From: Halomonas sp. Bachu 37 | Lineage (GTDB): Bacteria > Pseudomonadota > Gammaproteobacteria > Pseudomonadales > Halomonadaceae | Direction of reading: 5' to 3' | DNA length: 64,000 nucleotides | Assembly (NCBI RefSeq): GCF_039691755.1 | Contig: NZ_CP137552.1 | Span: 1,612,001-1,676,000 of the forward strand | In this document: positions 22,010 through 32,000 of the stretch, in pieces | How the letters are laid out: the number at the start of each line of letters is the position of its first letter | How positions within the stretch are numbered: the stretch's first letter is position 1 | Notes under the pieces: generated by a model | What the model was told of the DNA's origin: nothing | The model's input: only the letters and a program-made list of their open reading frames with translations | Database searches by the model: none | Position numbers and translations under genes: made by a program

Positions 22010-22885
22010 TCAATGAATCACCGGCGCCGGAGCGTCGGGATTATCCAGCAATGTTTCGATTTCCGCCGCCGTGTAGTGATAAAAGGTGTGACAAAAATGG
22101 CATTGGGTCTCTATCGAACCCTGCTCCTGTAGGATATCGCGCAGCTCCTGGTCACCGAGTGTCAGCAAGGCGTGGCTCATGCGTTCCCGGGAACAGGTAC
22201 AGCCAAAGCGCAGTGCCTTGGGTTCGAAGACCCGTACCGTCTCCTCGTGATAGAGCCGGTGCAGTACCTCGCGCTGCTCCAGTCCCAGAAGCTCCTCGGC
22301 CTTGATGGTGTCGGCCAGGTGCACGCTGCGCTCCCAGGCATCCACATCCTGGTTCTGCGCAGCGTCGGGCAGCCGCTGCAGCAGCAAACCACCGGCGCGA
22401 GTCCCGTCCGCTTCCAGCCACAAGCGGGTGGGCAGCTGTTCGGATTGGAAGAAGTAAGCTTCCAGGCAGCCCGCCAGACTGTCGTGGTCGAGCGCCACGA
22501 TACCCTGGTAGCGGTGCCCCTCTCGCGGGTCGAGGGTGATCATGATCTGGCCGTCACCCACCAGTTGGCGAAAGCCGGCCTCTTCCTGGGGCAGCACGGC
22601 GTCCTCGGCCAGACGCGCGATGGCTCGCAACTCGCCGCCGGGATTGGACTCGGCCATCAACAATGACAGCGCTCCTTGCCCGCGGACTTCGATACTCAGG
22701 GTGCCGTCGAGCTTGACCGTATCGGTCAGCAGCGCCACCGCCGCCAACAGTTCGCCCAGCAGGTTATTGACCGCTGCCGGGTAGGCGTGGCGGGACAGCA
22801 CTTCATGATAGGCATTCTCCAGTGTGACGATTTCACCGCGCACATTGGTCTGGTCAAACAGAAAGCGTTGAATCTGGTCGTTCAT
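22010..22885 (-). CDS. hslO: Redox-regulated chaperone Hsp33
   Basis: Holdase switched on by oxidation and unfolding. The 291-aa protein has [17 protein letters not shown] at the N-terminus and, at the C-terminus, the zinc-binding cysteines as CxC ([10 protein letters not shown]) and CxxC (TQCHFCHTF), the redox switch. The ATG at 22885 is chosen over the GTG at 22906: it aligns with E. coli Hsp33 and has AGGA at good distance. It lies 17 bp after hslR, the usual order yrfG-hslR-hslO. Confidence 0.96.
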   Translation of the reverse strand: MNDQIQRFLFDQTNVRGEIVTLENAYHEVLSRHAYPAAVNNLLGELLAAVALLTDTVKLDGTLSIEVRGQGALSLLMAESNPGGELRAIARLAEDAVLPQEEAGFRQLVGDGQIMITLDPREGHRYQGIVALDHDSLAGCLEAYFFQSEQLPTRLWLEADGTRAGGLLLQRLPDAAQNQDVDAWERSVHLADTIKAEELLGLEQREVLHRLYHEETVRVFEPKALRFGCTCSRERMSHALLTLGDQELRDILQEQGSIETQCHFCHTFYHYTAAEIETLLDNPDAPAPVIH

Positions 22886-22902
22886 GACAATCCTGTAGTT
22901 GG

Positions 22903-23295
22903 TCACTCATCGCCCTGCTGGCGTTGAAAACGTTGGATATCGCGGCGTTGTTTCTTGTCCGGGCGCTTGAGCGGGTGCTGCATGACTTCGTTGGTCAAGC
23001 GCCGGGCCTCGGCTTCGCGCTCACGGCGCTCGACGCTTTCGGCTGTCTCCTGATAGAGCTTGCGAGCTTCCGGCGCACCTCGGCGCTGGTCGGAAATCGC
23101 CATGACTTCGACTTCCAGGATGTCCCACCCCTGGGGCACGCGAATGACAGCGCCCGTTTCCACGGTCTTGCTGGTTTTCACCCGCGCCCCATCGTAGTGC
23201 ACCTTGCCCCCTTCGATGGCTTTCTTGGCCAGCGCACGGGTCTTGAAGAACCGTGCCGCCCACAGCCACTTGTCCAGACGTACACTGTCGCTCAT
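22903..23295 (-). CDS. hslR: Heat-shock protein 15, ribosome-associated
   Basis: A 130-aa S4-domain RNA-binding protein that recycles free 50S subunits carrying nascent chains. The S4 domain occupies about residues 5-65 ([19 protein letters not shown], then [17 protein letters not shown]). The C-terminal tail is highly basic ([17 protein letters not shown]). The ATG overlaps the yrfG stop as ATGA. Middle gene of the yrfG-hslR-hslO operon. Confidence 0.95.
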   Translation of the reverse strand: MSDSVRLDKWLWAARFFKTRALAKKAIEGGKVHYDGARVKTSKTVETGAVIRVPQGWDILEVEVMAISDQRRGAPEARKLYQETAESVERREREAEARRLTNEVMQHPLKRPDKKQRRDIQRFQRQQGDE

Positions 23296-23984
23296 GGTAC
23301 CTCCTTGTGCGGTCGCATTACCGAATCGGGTAATTCATCGGGCATCAGATGAGCGAAGCGGTCCAGGGCGATGAACTCCTCCAGCTCCTTCTCCGGCCGT
23401 TGGCTATCCGGCTGCTTGATACCCAGCAGATGGCGTATACCGAACTCGCGGGCACTCTCCAGCACCATCGGGTTATCGTCGATGAACAGGGTTCGCTCGG
23501 GATCGAAAGGCTCGATCTCCTGCAGCGCGAACCAGAATGCCTGCTCCTCCTTGGCCGCTCCCAGGTCCTCCGAGGAGACGATGGCATCCAGATATTCCTC
23601 CAGGCCGGTCAACGGGAGTTTGAGCTCGAGGCCGGCACGGTCGGCATTGGTCGCCAGCACCACTCGCGGGTGGGCTTGCTTGAGCCACTTGAGAAAGTCC
23701 AGCGCATCGCCACGCAAGCCGATCAGGTGCTGGACTTCGCGCTTGAGCGCCACGACATCCACCCCCAGTTCACGACTCCAGTAGGCCAGGCTGTACCAGT
23801 TCAGGGTACCCTGCTCGCGGATGATGCGTGCGCGTATCGTTTCCTGGGTCGCTTCGTCCAGATGATGCAATTCCGCGTAGCGTCGCGGCAGGTGGTCGAG
23901 CCAGAAATGGCTGTCGAAATGCAGGTCCAGCAAGGTGCCGTCCATATCCAGCAGGACGGTATCAATGGCGCGCCAGTCGATCAT
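23292..23984 (-). CDS. yrfG: GMP/IMP nucleotidase of the HAD family
   Basis: A 230-aa HAD-IA hydrolase; E. coli YrfG dephosphorylates purine nucleotides. Motif I is VLLDMDGTLLDLHFD, the cap segment includes QGTLNWYSLAYWSRELG, motif II is LATNA, and motif IV is TLFIDDNPMVLESA. The ATG at 23984 is used, with GGAG 5 bp upstream, because it matches the E. coli N-terminus. The longer frame from 24065 would overlap the divergent nudE start. First gene of the Hsp15/Hsp33 operon. Confidence 0.92.
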   Translation of the reverse strand: MIDWRAIDTVLLDMDGTLLDLHFDSHFWLDHLPRRYAELHHLDEATQETIRARIIREQGTLNWYSLAYWSRELGVDVVALKREVQHLIGLRGDALDFLKWLKQAHPRVVLATNADRAGLELKLPLTGLEEYLDAIVSSEDLGAAKEEQAFWFALQEIEPFDPERTLFIDDNPMVLESAREFGIRHLLGIKQPDSQRPEKELEEFIALDRFAHLMPDELPDSVMRPHKEVP

Positions 23985-24057
23985 CACGGCTCCAGTCATT
24001 GCGTGGATAAGCATGCTATTGTAGCGCAACCACCCTATAGCAGCCACGGAGGCGAGC

Positions 24058-24654
24058 ATGGCCAACTCGGAGTCAGCGTCCGGTTACCTACAGAAACCCA
24101 GCATTCTCAAGCGCACCAGCGTGGCGAAAAGCCGCCTGTTCCATGTCGAGTCGCTTGACCTGCGTTTTTCCAATGGCGAGGAGCGCGTCTTCGAGCGCTT
24201 GACCGGGGCCGACCGCGGTGCCGTCATGATCGTGGCCATGCCGGACCCCGAGCATGTACTGCTGATTCGCGAGTATGCGGCGGGATTCGAGGATTACGTC
24301 CTGACCCTGCCCAAGGGGCTGGTGGACCCCGGAGAGGATGTCATTACCGCCGGCAACCGTGAGCTGATGGAGGAGTGCGGATTCGGCGCCCGCTGTATCG
24401 AGCCGTTGGTGGAGCTGTCGCTGGCCCCCAACTACATGCGTCACCGCATGCAGGTGGTGCTGGCCACCGACCTTTACCCCAAGCGCCTTCCCGGCGACGA
24501 GCCCGAACCACTCGTCGTCGAAACCCACGCCCTTGAGGAGCTCCCGGCGCTACTGCTGCGCGATGATTTCCACGAAGCGCGTGCCATCGCGGCTCTGTAT
24601 ATTGCCCGTGACAAGATGCGTGCCGAGCGCGACAGCCAGCCACCACTCTTGTAA
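24058..24654 (+). CDS. nudE: ADP-compounds hydrolase NudE
   Basis: Nudix enzyme hydrolysing ADP-ribose, NADH and similar ADP compounds. The 198-aa protein has FHVESLDLRFSNGEERVFERL and a Nudix box running from LPKGLVDPGED through RELMEECGF, then LAPNYMRHRM. GGAGG lies 6 bp before the ATG. It diverges from yrfG as in E. coli. Just after its stop the tandem repeat begins. Confidence 0.95.
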   Translation: MANSESASGYLQKPSILKRTSVAKSRLFHVESLDLRFSNGEERVFERLTGADRGAVMIVAMPDPEHVLLIREYAAGFEDYVLTLPKGLVDPGEDVITAGNRELMEECGFGARCIEPLVELSLAPNYMRHRMQVVLATDLYPKRLPGDEPEPLVVETHALEELPALLLRDDFHEARAIAALYIARDKMRAERDSQPPLL

Positions 24655-24655
24655 C

Positions 24656-24891
24656 CCCTCGCCCGGCACAGCCGGCCTCCTACCAGACATATGGTTTTCA
24701 GGCTTGATCCATGGTGGGAGGGCGCTTTAACGCGCGATGGTTTGTTGACCGGGCTTTGAACCCTCGCCCGGCACAGCCGGCCTCCTACCAGACATATGGT
24801 TTTCAGGCTTGATCCATGGTGGGAGGGCGCTTTAGCGCGCGATGGTTTGTTGACCGGGCTAAAACCCTCGCCCGGCACAGCCGGCCTCCTT
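24656..24891. repeat. Tandem copy of a dispersed repeat (2.3 units)
   Basis: Two units of 105 and 104 bp (starting at 24656 and 24761) and a 27-bp partial unit (24865) are nearly identical. Each starts CCCTCGCCCGGCACAGCC and contains GGTGGGAGGGCGCTTTA. The inverse strand has the same layout as the repeats at 54459-54533 and 55240-55307, so this is one dispersed family. Internal GC-rich dyads are present. The nudE-ilvD gap holds nothing else. Confidence 0.85.
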
Positions 24892-24912
24892 GGCTTCGGT
24901 TTCAGCAGCGGC

Positions 24913-26757
24913 TCAATCCAGCTTGCTCAGGTCGCGCACCGCGCCCTTGTCGGCGGAGGTGGCCAGCAGCGCGTACGCCTTGAGCGCCGGTGTCACCTTG
25001 CGCAAGCGCTGGATGGCGGGCTTCCAGGCCTGGCTGCCCCGCGCGTCCATCGCTTCGCGGCGGCGCGCCAGCTCGGCATCGGCGAGCTTGACGTTGATGG
25101 TCCGCCCGGGGATATCGATATGGATGATATCGCCCTGCTCGACCAGCCCGATGGCACCGCCCGCCCCGGCTTCGGGTGACACGTGGCCGATCGAAAGTCC
25201 CGAGGTGCCGCCTGAAAAACGACCATCGGTGAGCAGCGCGCACGCCTTGCCCAGTCCCTTGGATTTCAGATAGGAGGTCGGGTAGAGCATCTCCTGCATG
25301 CCCGGGCCGCCTTTGGGTCCTTCGTAGCGGATCACCACCACGTCCCCTTCCTTCACCTTGCCCGCCAGGATGTGCTCCACCGCCTGGTCCTGGGACTCCA
25401 CCACATGGGCCGGACCTTCGAATACCAGGATCGAGTCGTCGACGCCGGCGGTCTTCACCACGCAGCCATCCTCGGCGATATTGCCCTTGAGTACCGCCAG
25501 GCCGCCTTCCCGGGAGAACGCATGCTCGAGATCGCGGATGCAGCCGATGGCGCGGTCGCCGTCCAGGCTCGGCCAGCGGGCACTCTGGGAAAACGCCACC
25601 TGGGTGGGAACGCCGCCGGGGCCGGCACGGTAGAATTCCACCACCTCGGCGGAGGGGTTGCGCATGATATCCCACTCATCCAGTGCCGCCTCGAGGCTGT
25701 CGCCGTACACGGTGGGCACGCGGGTATCGAGCACACCGGCACGGTCCAGCTCGCCCAGGATCGCCATGATGCCGCCGGCACGATGAACGTCTTCGATATG
25801 GTATTTCTGGGTATTGGGCGCCACCTTGCACAGCTGCGGTACCTCCCGCGAGAGCCGGTCGATGTCATCCATGGTGAAATCGATTTCAGCTTCCTGGGCG
25901 GCGGCCAGCAGATGCAGGATGGTATTGGTGGAACCGCCCATGGCGATATCCAGGGTCATGGCGTTCTTGAACGCCGCCTTGGCGCCGATGGCGCGGGGCA
26001 ACAGGTGGGCTTCGTCGCCCTCGTAGTAGCGTTTGGCCAGCTCGACGATGCGGTGGCCTGCGGTCTCGAACAGCCGCCGACGGTCGCTGTGCGTGGCCAC
26101 CACCGTACCATTGCCCGGCAGCGCCAGGCCCAGGGCTTCCATCAGGCAGTTCATCGAGTTGGCGGTGAACATGCCGGAGCAGCTGCCGCAGGTAGGACAG
26201 GCGCTGCGCTCGACCTCGGCCAGGGTTTCATCGTCCACGCTGTCGTCGGCCGCCATGACCATGGCATCGACCAGGTCGAGGCCGTGATCGAGCAGCTTGG
26301 TCTTGCCCGCCTCCATCGGCCCGCCGGAGACGAAGATCACCGGAACATTGAGGCGCATCGCCGCCATCAGCATTCCGGGAGTGATCTTGTCGCAATTGGA
26401 GATACATACGATGGCGTCGGCACAGTGTGCGTTGACCATGTACTCGACGCTATCCGCGATCAGGTCGCGGCTCGGCAGCGAGTAGAGCATGCCGTCATGG
26501 CCCATGGCGATCCCGTCGTCCACGGCAATGGTGTTGAACTCCTTGGCCACGCCTCCGGCTTTCTCGATTTCACGCGCCACCAGCTGGCCCATGTCCTTGA
26601 GGTGGACGTGCCCGGGCACGAACTGGGTGAAGGAGTTGGCCACGGCGATGATCGGCTTGTGGAAATCTTCGTCCTTCATGCCGGTGGCGCGCCATAGAGC
26701 GCGGGCGCCGGCCATGTTGCGGCCGGCGGTGGTGGTACGGGAGCGATACTCTGGCAT
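24913..26757 (-). CDS. ilvD: Dihydroxy-acid dehydratase
   Basis: Iron-sulfur enzyme of valine, isoleucine and pantothenate synthesis. The 614-aa protein (E. coli 616) has [33 protein letters not shown], the Fe-S cysteine region [31 protein letters not shown], and [19 protein letters not shown]. The ATG at 26757 is preceded by GAGG. The longer frame from 26838 adds 27 residues over a GC-rich hairpin and is unlikely. It is a single gene, away from other ilv genes. Confidence 0.97.
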   Translation of the reverse strand: MPEYRSRTTTAGRNMAGARALWRATGMKDEDFHKPIIAVANSFTQFVPGHVHLKDMGQLVAREIEKAGGVAKEFNTIAVDDGIAMGHDGMLYSLPSRDLIADSVEYMVNAHCADAIVCISNCDKITPGMLMAAMRLNVPVIFVSGGPMEAGKTKLLDHGLDLVDAMVMAADDSVDDETLAEVERSACPTCGSCSGMFTANSMNCLMEALGLALPGNGTVVATHSDRRRLFETAGHRIVELAKRYYEGDEAHLLPRAIGAKAAFKNAMTLDIAMGGSTNTILHLLAAAQEAEIDFTMDDIDRLSREVPQLCKVAPNTQKYHIEDVHRAGGIMAILGELDRAGVLDTRVPTVYGDSLEAALDEWDIMRNPSAEVVEFYRAGPGGVPTQVAFSQSARWPSLDGDRAIGCIRDLEHAFSREGGLAVLKGNIAEDGCVVKTAGVDDSILVFEGPAHVVESQDQAVEHILAGKVKEGDVVVIRYEGPKGGPGMQEMLYPTSYLKSKGLGKACALLTDGRFSGGTSGLSIGHVSPEAGAGGAIGLVEQGDIIHIDIPGRTINVKLADAELARRREAMDARGSQAWKPAIQRLRKVTPALKAYALLATSADKGAVRDLSKLD

Positions 26758-26827
26758 GGTGTCCTCTAATCGGTTATCTCCCCGCCGGCTTGTTCTTTTA
26801 TCCGGTGTCACGGCTACAGCGGCAACC

Positions 26828-26894
26828 GGCGCCTTCAAGGGCGCCGACGAGGTATGTGAATCCAGCGACCTGATTTTGGCATGAGCCAGGTCGC
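26828..26894. other. Two hairpins between the chemoreceptor gene and ilvD
   Basis: CGGCGCC/GGCGCCG (near 26828-26846) and GCGACCTG/CAGGTCGC (26865-26894). Neither has a T-run. They lie in the ilvD 5' region and could be a weak terminator for the chemoreceptor gene or a leader structure. Confidence 0.4.
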
Positions 26895-26952
26895 CAGACT
26901 AGAGGCTTGTCAGTTGCGGTGTATCGCTTGAGCCGTAATAGGCCTCGCGTGG

Positions 26953-29148
26953 CTAGAATTCATCCCACTCCGTTTCCAGCTCGGGATTTTCCAGTTCACG
27001 CTTTTCCGCTTCGCGCAGGGCTGACGCGCGCCGACCGGGACGCGAGCCGGCCTGCGCCAGGGCCGGAGCCGAGCCGCCCTCGCCACCCAGGGTCTCCGTC
27101 AGGCGTCGGCGCGAGGTGGTGGTGTCCTCCTCGGCCGTCCCTTCCAGGCGAAACGCGGCGATCACGTTGGCCAGCTTCATCGCCTCCCGTGTCAGGCCTT
27201 CGGCCGCGCTCGAAATCGACTGCACCCGCGAGGAGTTCTGCTGGGTGACATGATCCATTTCCGCCACCGCCGTATTGATCTGGGCGATGCCGCTGCTCTG
27301 CTCGTCCGAGGCGGAACTGATCTCCTCCATGATATCGCTGACCTTCAATACCTGGCTGACCACGTCGTCGATCGATTTTTCTGCCTGTTTCACCGCCTCG
27401 GCGCCGCCCTGGATCTCTTGGGTGGAGGCTTCGATCAAGCCGCGAATCTCGCGTGCCGCATCCGCCGAACGGCCGGCCAGTTGCCGAACCTCATTGGCCA
27501 CCACGGCGAACCCCCGCCCTTGCTCGCCGGCCCTGGCCGCCTCCACCGAGGCATTCAGCGCCAGGATATTGGTCTGGAACGCAATCGCATCGATGACGCC
27601 GATGATATGGGTCATCTTGTCGGCACTCTGCGCGATGCGCTCCATGCGCCCCACCAGGGCCTGCATCTGCTCCCCGGTACTACGCGTAGTGGTGGCGTTC
27701 TGCATCGCCAATTGGTTGGCCTGGCGGGCATTATCGGTGTTCTGCTGAACCGTGGCGGTCATTTGCTCCATGCTGGAGGCGGTCTGTTGCAGCGAGGACG
27801 CCTGCTCCTCGGTACGCGACGCGAGGTCCTCGTTCTCCCTGGCGATATGCCGCGATGCAGGCGTGACCACTTCCACCCGCGCACCGACTTCGGTGATCAG
27901 CCCCGCCAGGCTGGCCCGCATGATCTCGAGAGACCCCAGCAGCTCTCCCAGCTCATCGTCACGCTGACGCGTCACGCGTGTCGCCAGGTTGCCCGCCGCT
28001 ATCTGGAATGTGACCCGGCGCGCCTCGTTCAAGGAGTTGAGCAGCGACTTGAGCACCGCGACACTCAGGCCGATCATCAACACGATGCCGATAAGTACCA
28101 GGGCCAACTGGGCCATCAACATGTTGTTCTGATGGCTCGAGGCATTTTCCATGAGGGCTTGAGCCTGGCTTCTCTCCTGCTCGACCAGGGAGTTGATGCT
28201 CCCGCTGATGGCCTCGGCCGTGGGCTGGACAGCATCGTTGAAGGCTTCGAAGGCGGCGAATCCGCTGCCGTCGAGAATCGCCTGCAAGGTAGCTTCCGCC
28301 CCTGCAATATAGGCTCCGATCTGCTCGGTAAGGGCCGCCTGGACGTCGCCACCCAGTTCATGGCTCTGGTCAAACCGCTGCCAGGTGCTCTGCATCTCCT
28401 CGGCGTTATCGCTCACTTGCGCCGTGAGCATATCGAGATCCGCCCGGCGAGGATTGCTCACCACCGGCTCGAGCGCCTGGCTGGTCTGGTTCATCAGTTG
28501 CTCGATGCGCTGTAGATCCGCCACCCCTTCCAACCCGGTACGGTTCAGAGTTTCGAGACGCTCCGCCGAAGTCGTGAGGCCGAACACTCCCAGACCACCC
28601 GCCGCGATCAACAGCAGCAGGGAAGCCAGCACCATGCCCATGAGCTTGGCCTGCATGCTGGAGAAACTGAAACGCTGGACCCACCCCCTCAAGCCGGTAC
28701 GGCGTATGCCCCCCGCCGCAAGCTTGAAGCCACGTTTCTTGCCTTGGTTCATGGCGCCGTAGACTTTCTCGGCGAGCGCCACCGACTTGGCCGTGGCCTT
28801 GCGGCGTACCGAGGTGTAGCCCACCACCGTGTCGCCATCCAACAGCGGTGCCACGGTGGTCTGGATCCAGAAGTGGTCGCCATCCTTGCGCCGGTTCTTG
28901 ATCACCCCCTGCCAGGTCTTGCCCTGCTCCACGGTGGACCACAAGTCCTTGAATACCGCTGCGGGCATATCGGGATGGCGCAAGACGCTATGCGGCTCGC
29001 CGATCAGCTCGAATGCTTCGTACCCGCTGGCTGCGATGAACGCCTGATTGGCGTAAGTGATATGCCCCTGCCGGTCGGATCGCGAAATGAGTACATCGTC
29101 TTCATCCAAGACGTACTCTCTCTGGGTCACAGATTGGTAATCGCGCAT
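26953..29148 (-). CDS. PAS-containing methyl-accepting chemotaxis protein
   Basis: A 731-aa chemoreceptor. An N-terminal PAS domain of the Aer type (about 8-120) leads to a membrane helix near 165-190, an extracytoplasmic helical segment (about 195-345), a second membrane helix (345-370), a HAMP domain, and the signalling domain with the hairpin tip IAFQTNILALNASVEAARAGEQ. The last residues EWDEF resemble the CheR/CheB-tethering pentapeptide (NWETF type). Having both an Aer-like cytoplasmic PAS and an apparent periplasmic region suggests two inputs, perhaps redox plus ligand. Monocistronic. Confidence 0.93.
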   Translation of the reverse strand: MRDYQSVTQREYVLDEDDVLISRSDRQGHITYANQAFIAASGYEAFELIGEPHSVLRHPDMPAAVFKDLWSTVEQGKTWQGVIKNRRKDGDHFWIQTTVAPLLDGDTVVGYTSVRRKATAKSVALAEKVYGAMNQGKKRGFKLAAGGIRRTGLRGWVQRFSFSSMQAKLMGMVLASLLLLIAAGGLGVFGLTTSAERLETLNRTGLEGVADLQRIEQLMNQTSQALEPVVSNPRRADLDMLTAQVSDNAEEMQSTWQRFDQSHELGGDVQAALTEQIGAYIAGAEATLQAILDGSGFAAFEAFNDAVQPTAEAISGSINSLVEQERSQAQALMENASSHQNNMLMAQLALVLIGIVLMIGLSVAVLKSLLNSLNEARRVTFQIAAGNLATRVTRQRDDELGELLGSLEIMRASLAGLITEVGARVEVVTPASRHIARENEDLASRTEEQASSLQQTASSMEQMTATVQQNTDNARQANQLAMQNATTTRSTGEQMQALVGRMERIAQSADKMTHIIGVIDAIAFQTNILALNASVEAARAGEQGRGFAVVANEVRQLAGRSADAAREIRGLIEASTQEIQGGAEAVKQAEKSIDDVVSQVLKVSDIMEEISSASDEQSSGIAQINTAVAEMDHVTQQNSSRVQSISSAAEGLTREAMKLANVIAAFRLEGTAEEDTTTSRRRLTETLGGEGGSAPALAQAGSRPGRRASALREAEKRELENPELETEWDEF

Positions 29149-29181
29149 TAGCAGTCTCTGATTCTTAATTATGTGATAGCG

Positions 29182-29195
29182 ACGTCATATGACGT
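29182..29195. promoter_or_regulatory. Perfect 14-bp palindrome upstream of the chemoreceptor gene
   Basis: ACGTCATATGACGT lies 34 bp before the receptor ATG in an AT-rich gap (29149-29457), within plausible promoter reach. It may be an operator. The gap otherwise holds the lon terminator and no gene. Confidence 0.4.
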
Positions 29196-29374
29196 AATTC
29201 TCATGCAGCAATGATGCCAAAAATGTCATGTTTTATAAGTAGATGGTTTTTGATAACACTTAACCTGGATCTACAAAAAGTTGGAATAAGCGCACATTCA
29301 ATGTAATACCGATCAATGACGTAGCCATTGCGCCACCAGGCAGAGGGTTACGCTGCGTACACAGTAATCACACA

Positions 29375-29405
29375 TAAAAAAACCCCGCCCAGGTTGGACG
29401 GGGTG
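29375..29405 (-). terminator. Terminator of lon
   Basis: CCCCG/CGGGG stem extended by weaker pairs, followed by seven T on the minus strand, about 55 bp after the lon stop. Confidence 0.88.
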
Positions 29406-29457
29406 CCGTTCAGAATTGGCGGGTTTTTCATTGCAGGTGACGAAAGGGTACTTCCGC

Positions 29458-31914
29458 TCAGCCGAATACCACCTTGGCCACATCAGGGTAACGGTCGGCA
29501 AAATGCACCGTCATGTTCTCCTTGAGGTAGTCCGGCAATTCGTTATAGTCGCGCCGGTTGGCTTCCGGCAGGATCAGTTCGAATATTTCGCTGCGCCGCG
29601 CGGCAATCACCTTTTCGCGAATCCCGCCGACCGGGAGTACCTGACCGGTCAAGGTCAGCTCACCGGTCATCGCCAGGGGGCGGCCGACTGCCTGATGCTT
29701 GGCCAGGGATAGCAGCGCCGTGGTCATGGTCACGCCTGCCGAGGGACCGTCCTTGGGCGTGGCGCCTTCGGGCACATGTAGATGAACGAACGCCTTGTCG
29801 AAGAAGTCGACATCGGCGCCGAACTCCTCCAGGTGCCCGAGCGTGTAGCTGTAGGCGATATTGGCCGATTCCTGCATCACCTCGCCGAGCTTGCCGGTCA
29901 GCTTGAAGCCGCGATCCAGGGAATGAATCTTGCCCGCCTCGATAGGCAGCGTGGCACCGCCCATGGACGTCCATGCCAGGCCGGTCACCACGCCTTCGCC
30001 CTTGAGCACTTTCTCCTTGCGGAACAGCGGCGCGCCGAGAAACTCCTCGAGGTTCTTCACCGATATCTTGACGCTCTGCTGGCCGCTCTCCAGCAACTTG
30101 ACCGCCGCCTTGCGCACGATCCGGTGCAGCTGCTTCTCGAGTTGACGTACCCCGGCTTCACGCGCGTAGCCTTCGATTACCTGCTTCAGCGCCGCGTCGG
30201 TCAGGTTGATGCGCTTCTTGGGAATCTTGTCGCGCTCAAGCAGTTTCGGCCACAGGTGATGCTTGGCGATCGCCACCTTCTCCTCGGCGATATAACCCGA
30301 CAGGCGAATCTGCTCCATGCGATCGAGCAGCGGCCCGGGAATGGAGTCGAGGGTATTGGCGGTACACAGGAACAACACCTTGGACAGGTCCAGGCGCACA
30401 TCCAGGTAGTGGTCGAGGAAATCGACGTTCTGTTCCGGGTCGAGCACTTCGAGCAGAGCCGAAGCGGGATCGCCCTGGAAGGATTGGCCGAGCTTGTCGA
30501 TCTCGTCGAGCATGATGACCGGGTTCTCGACATTGACTTCCTTGAACGCCTGGACCAGCTTACCCGGCATCGCGCCGATATAAGTGCGCCGATGTCCCTT
30601 GATCTCCGCCTCGTCGCGCATGCCCCCCACGGAGAAGCGATAGAATTCGCGCCCCAGGGCTTCAGCGATGGAGCGGCCGATGGAGGTCTTGCCCACCCCC
30701 GGCGGGCCTACCAGCAACACGATGGAACCCCCAACATCGCCCTTGAAGGTTCCTTCGGCGAGAAATTCGACGATCCGCTCCTTCACGTCTCCCAGGCCGT
30801 CGTGATCACGGTCCAGCACCTGGCGGGCGTGCCCCAGGTCGAGGTGGTCGTCGCTGGTGATGCCCCACGGCATCGAAGTCAGCCAATCGAGATAGTTGCG
30901 CGTGGTGCCGTATTCCGGCGACCCGGTTTCCAGCACGCTGAGCTTGTCCAGCTCGTCGTCGATACGTTTTTGCACCCGCTCTGGCACCACCAGGTCCTTC
31001 AGCCGGCCGCGGAAGGTATCCACGTCATTTTCCCGGTCGCCCTTGGAGATGCCCAGTTCACGCTGGATGACCTTGAGCTGCTCGCGCAGGAAGAATTCGC
31101 GCTGACGCTCCTGCATCTGGGCGTTGACCTGCTCGCTGATTTCGCTCTGCAGCTGAGCGACATCGATCTCCTTGCGCAGCAAGGGCAGCACCTTCTGCAT
31201 GCGCTCGGCCACCGGCAGGGTGGCCAGCACGTCCTGCAGCTCACGTCCCTTGGCCGAGGTAATGGCGGCGGCAAAATCGGTCAACGGCCCGGGTTGGTGC
31301 GGGCTGAAGCGATTCAGGTAATGCTTGAGCTCCTCGCCATACAACGGATTGATCGGCAGCAGCTCCTTGATACCGTTGATGATCGCCATGGCGTAGGCGC
31401 GGGTTTCCTCGTCCTCGGCGTCGACCGGCTCGCGCGGATACGTGACTTCCACCAGATAGGGCGGCTCCTTGGAGAGCCAGCGTGTGATCTTGAAGCGCTG
31501 CAGCCCCTGGGCGATGAACTGGATTTGCTGGTCTTCGTTCTTGAGCTTGTGCACCTTGACCGCGGTGCCCATCTCGGGGAAACCCTCGTGATCCAGCGAC
31601 TCGACACCTTTCTCGCCCACGAATGCCACGCCGATGGTGTGATGGGGTGTATTGCCGACGCGCCGCATGGTCTCTTCCCAGCGCTCGCGATTGATTACCA
31701 GCGGCTGGACCTGTGCGGGAAAAAAGGGGCGATTGTGGATGGGTAGCAGGTAGATACGCTCGGGCAGCATATCGCTGGCGGGCACTACCGCATGGATGCG
31801 TTCGCCATCGGAGCGATAATCGCCCTTCTCGTTTTGCTCATTGCCCGGCGCTGAGTCGTCACCGTCGGATGCGTTGGGGTAGTCGTTATCGTGATCGTAA
31901 TCCTGGTCGTTCAT
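29458..31914 (-). CDS. lon: ATP-dependent protease Lon
   Basis: Cytosolic AAA+ protease that degrades misfolded and regulatory proteins, including many antitoxins. The 818-aa protein has the Lon N-domain (YLLPIHNRPFFPAQVQPL), a coiled coil, Walker A GPPGVGKTS, Walker B VIMLDEIDK, and the Ser-Lys dyad at Ser725 (KDGPSAG) and Lys768 (GIREKVIAA), spaced as in E. coli. The first ~40 residues are a strongly acidic, Asp/Asn-rich extension absent in E. coli Lon, fitting a halophile. GGAGG precedes the ATG. A sigma-32-type promoter lies upstream. Confidence 0.98.
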   Translation of the reverse strand: MNDQDYDHDNDYPNASDGDDSAPGNEQNEKGDYRSDGERIHAVVPASDMLPERIYLLPIHNRPFFPAQVQPLVINRERWEETMRRVGNTPHHTIGVAFVGEKGVESLDHEGFPEMGTAVKVHKLKNEDQQIQFIAQGLQRFKITRWLSKEPPYLVEVTYPREPVDAEDEETRAYAMAIINGIKELLPINPLYGEELKHYLNRFSPHQPGPLTDFAAAITSAKGRELQDVLATLPVAERMQKVLPLLRKEIDVAQLQSEISEQVNAQMQERQREFFLREQLKVIQRELGISKGDRENDVDTFRGRLKDLVVPERVQKRIDDELDKLSVLETGSPEYGTTRNYLDWLTSMPWGITSDDHLDLGHARQVLDRDHDGLGDVKERIVEFLAEGTFKGDVGGSIVLLVGPPGVGKTSIGRSIAEALGREFYRFSVGGMRDEAEIKGHRRTYIGAMPGKLVQAFKEVNVENPVIMLDEIDKLGQSFQGDPASALLEVLDPEQNVDFLDHYLDVRLDLSKVLFLCTANTLDSIPGPLLDRMEQIRLSGYIAEEKVAIAKHHLWPKLLERDKIPKKRINLTDAALKQVIEGYAREAGVRQLEKQLHRIVRKAAVKLLESGQQSVKISVKNLEEFLGAPLFRKEKVLKGEGVVTGLAWTSMGGATLPIEAGKIHSLDRGFKLTGKLGEVMQESANIAYSYTLGHLEEFGADVDFFDKAFVHLHVPEGATPKDGPSAGVTMTTALLSLAKHQAVGRPLAMTGELTLTGQVLPVGGIREKVIAARRSEIFELILPEANRRDYNELPDYLKENMTVHFADRYPDVAKVVFG

Positions 31915-31970
31915 GCGCCCTCCATTGAACAGCGCCGCCGGTCTCGGTTACCGCACGGCCTTTGCCTCAA

Positions 31971-32000
31971 AAATGCGGGCACGAAAGGCGAACTTCAAGG
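31971..32000 (-). promoter_or_regulatory. Sigma-32-type heat-shock promoter of lon
   Basis: On the minus strand the -35 element CCTTGAA (32000-31994) is followed by a 14-bp spacer and CCCGCATTT (31979-31971), close to the consensus CTTGAA / CCCCATNT. It overlaps the stop codon of the upstream gene and lies about 57 bp before the lon ATG. Confidence 0.7.

Noticed and set aside
29782..31746. 654-codon plus-strand frame, and the similar 347-codon frame at 8961-10004
   Set aside because: They are antisense to lon and mdh, which are certain. No motifs and no SD.
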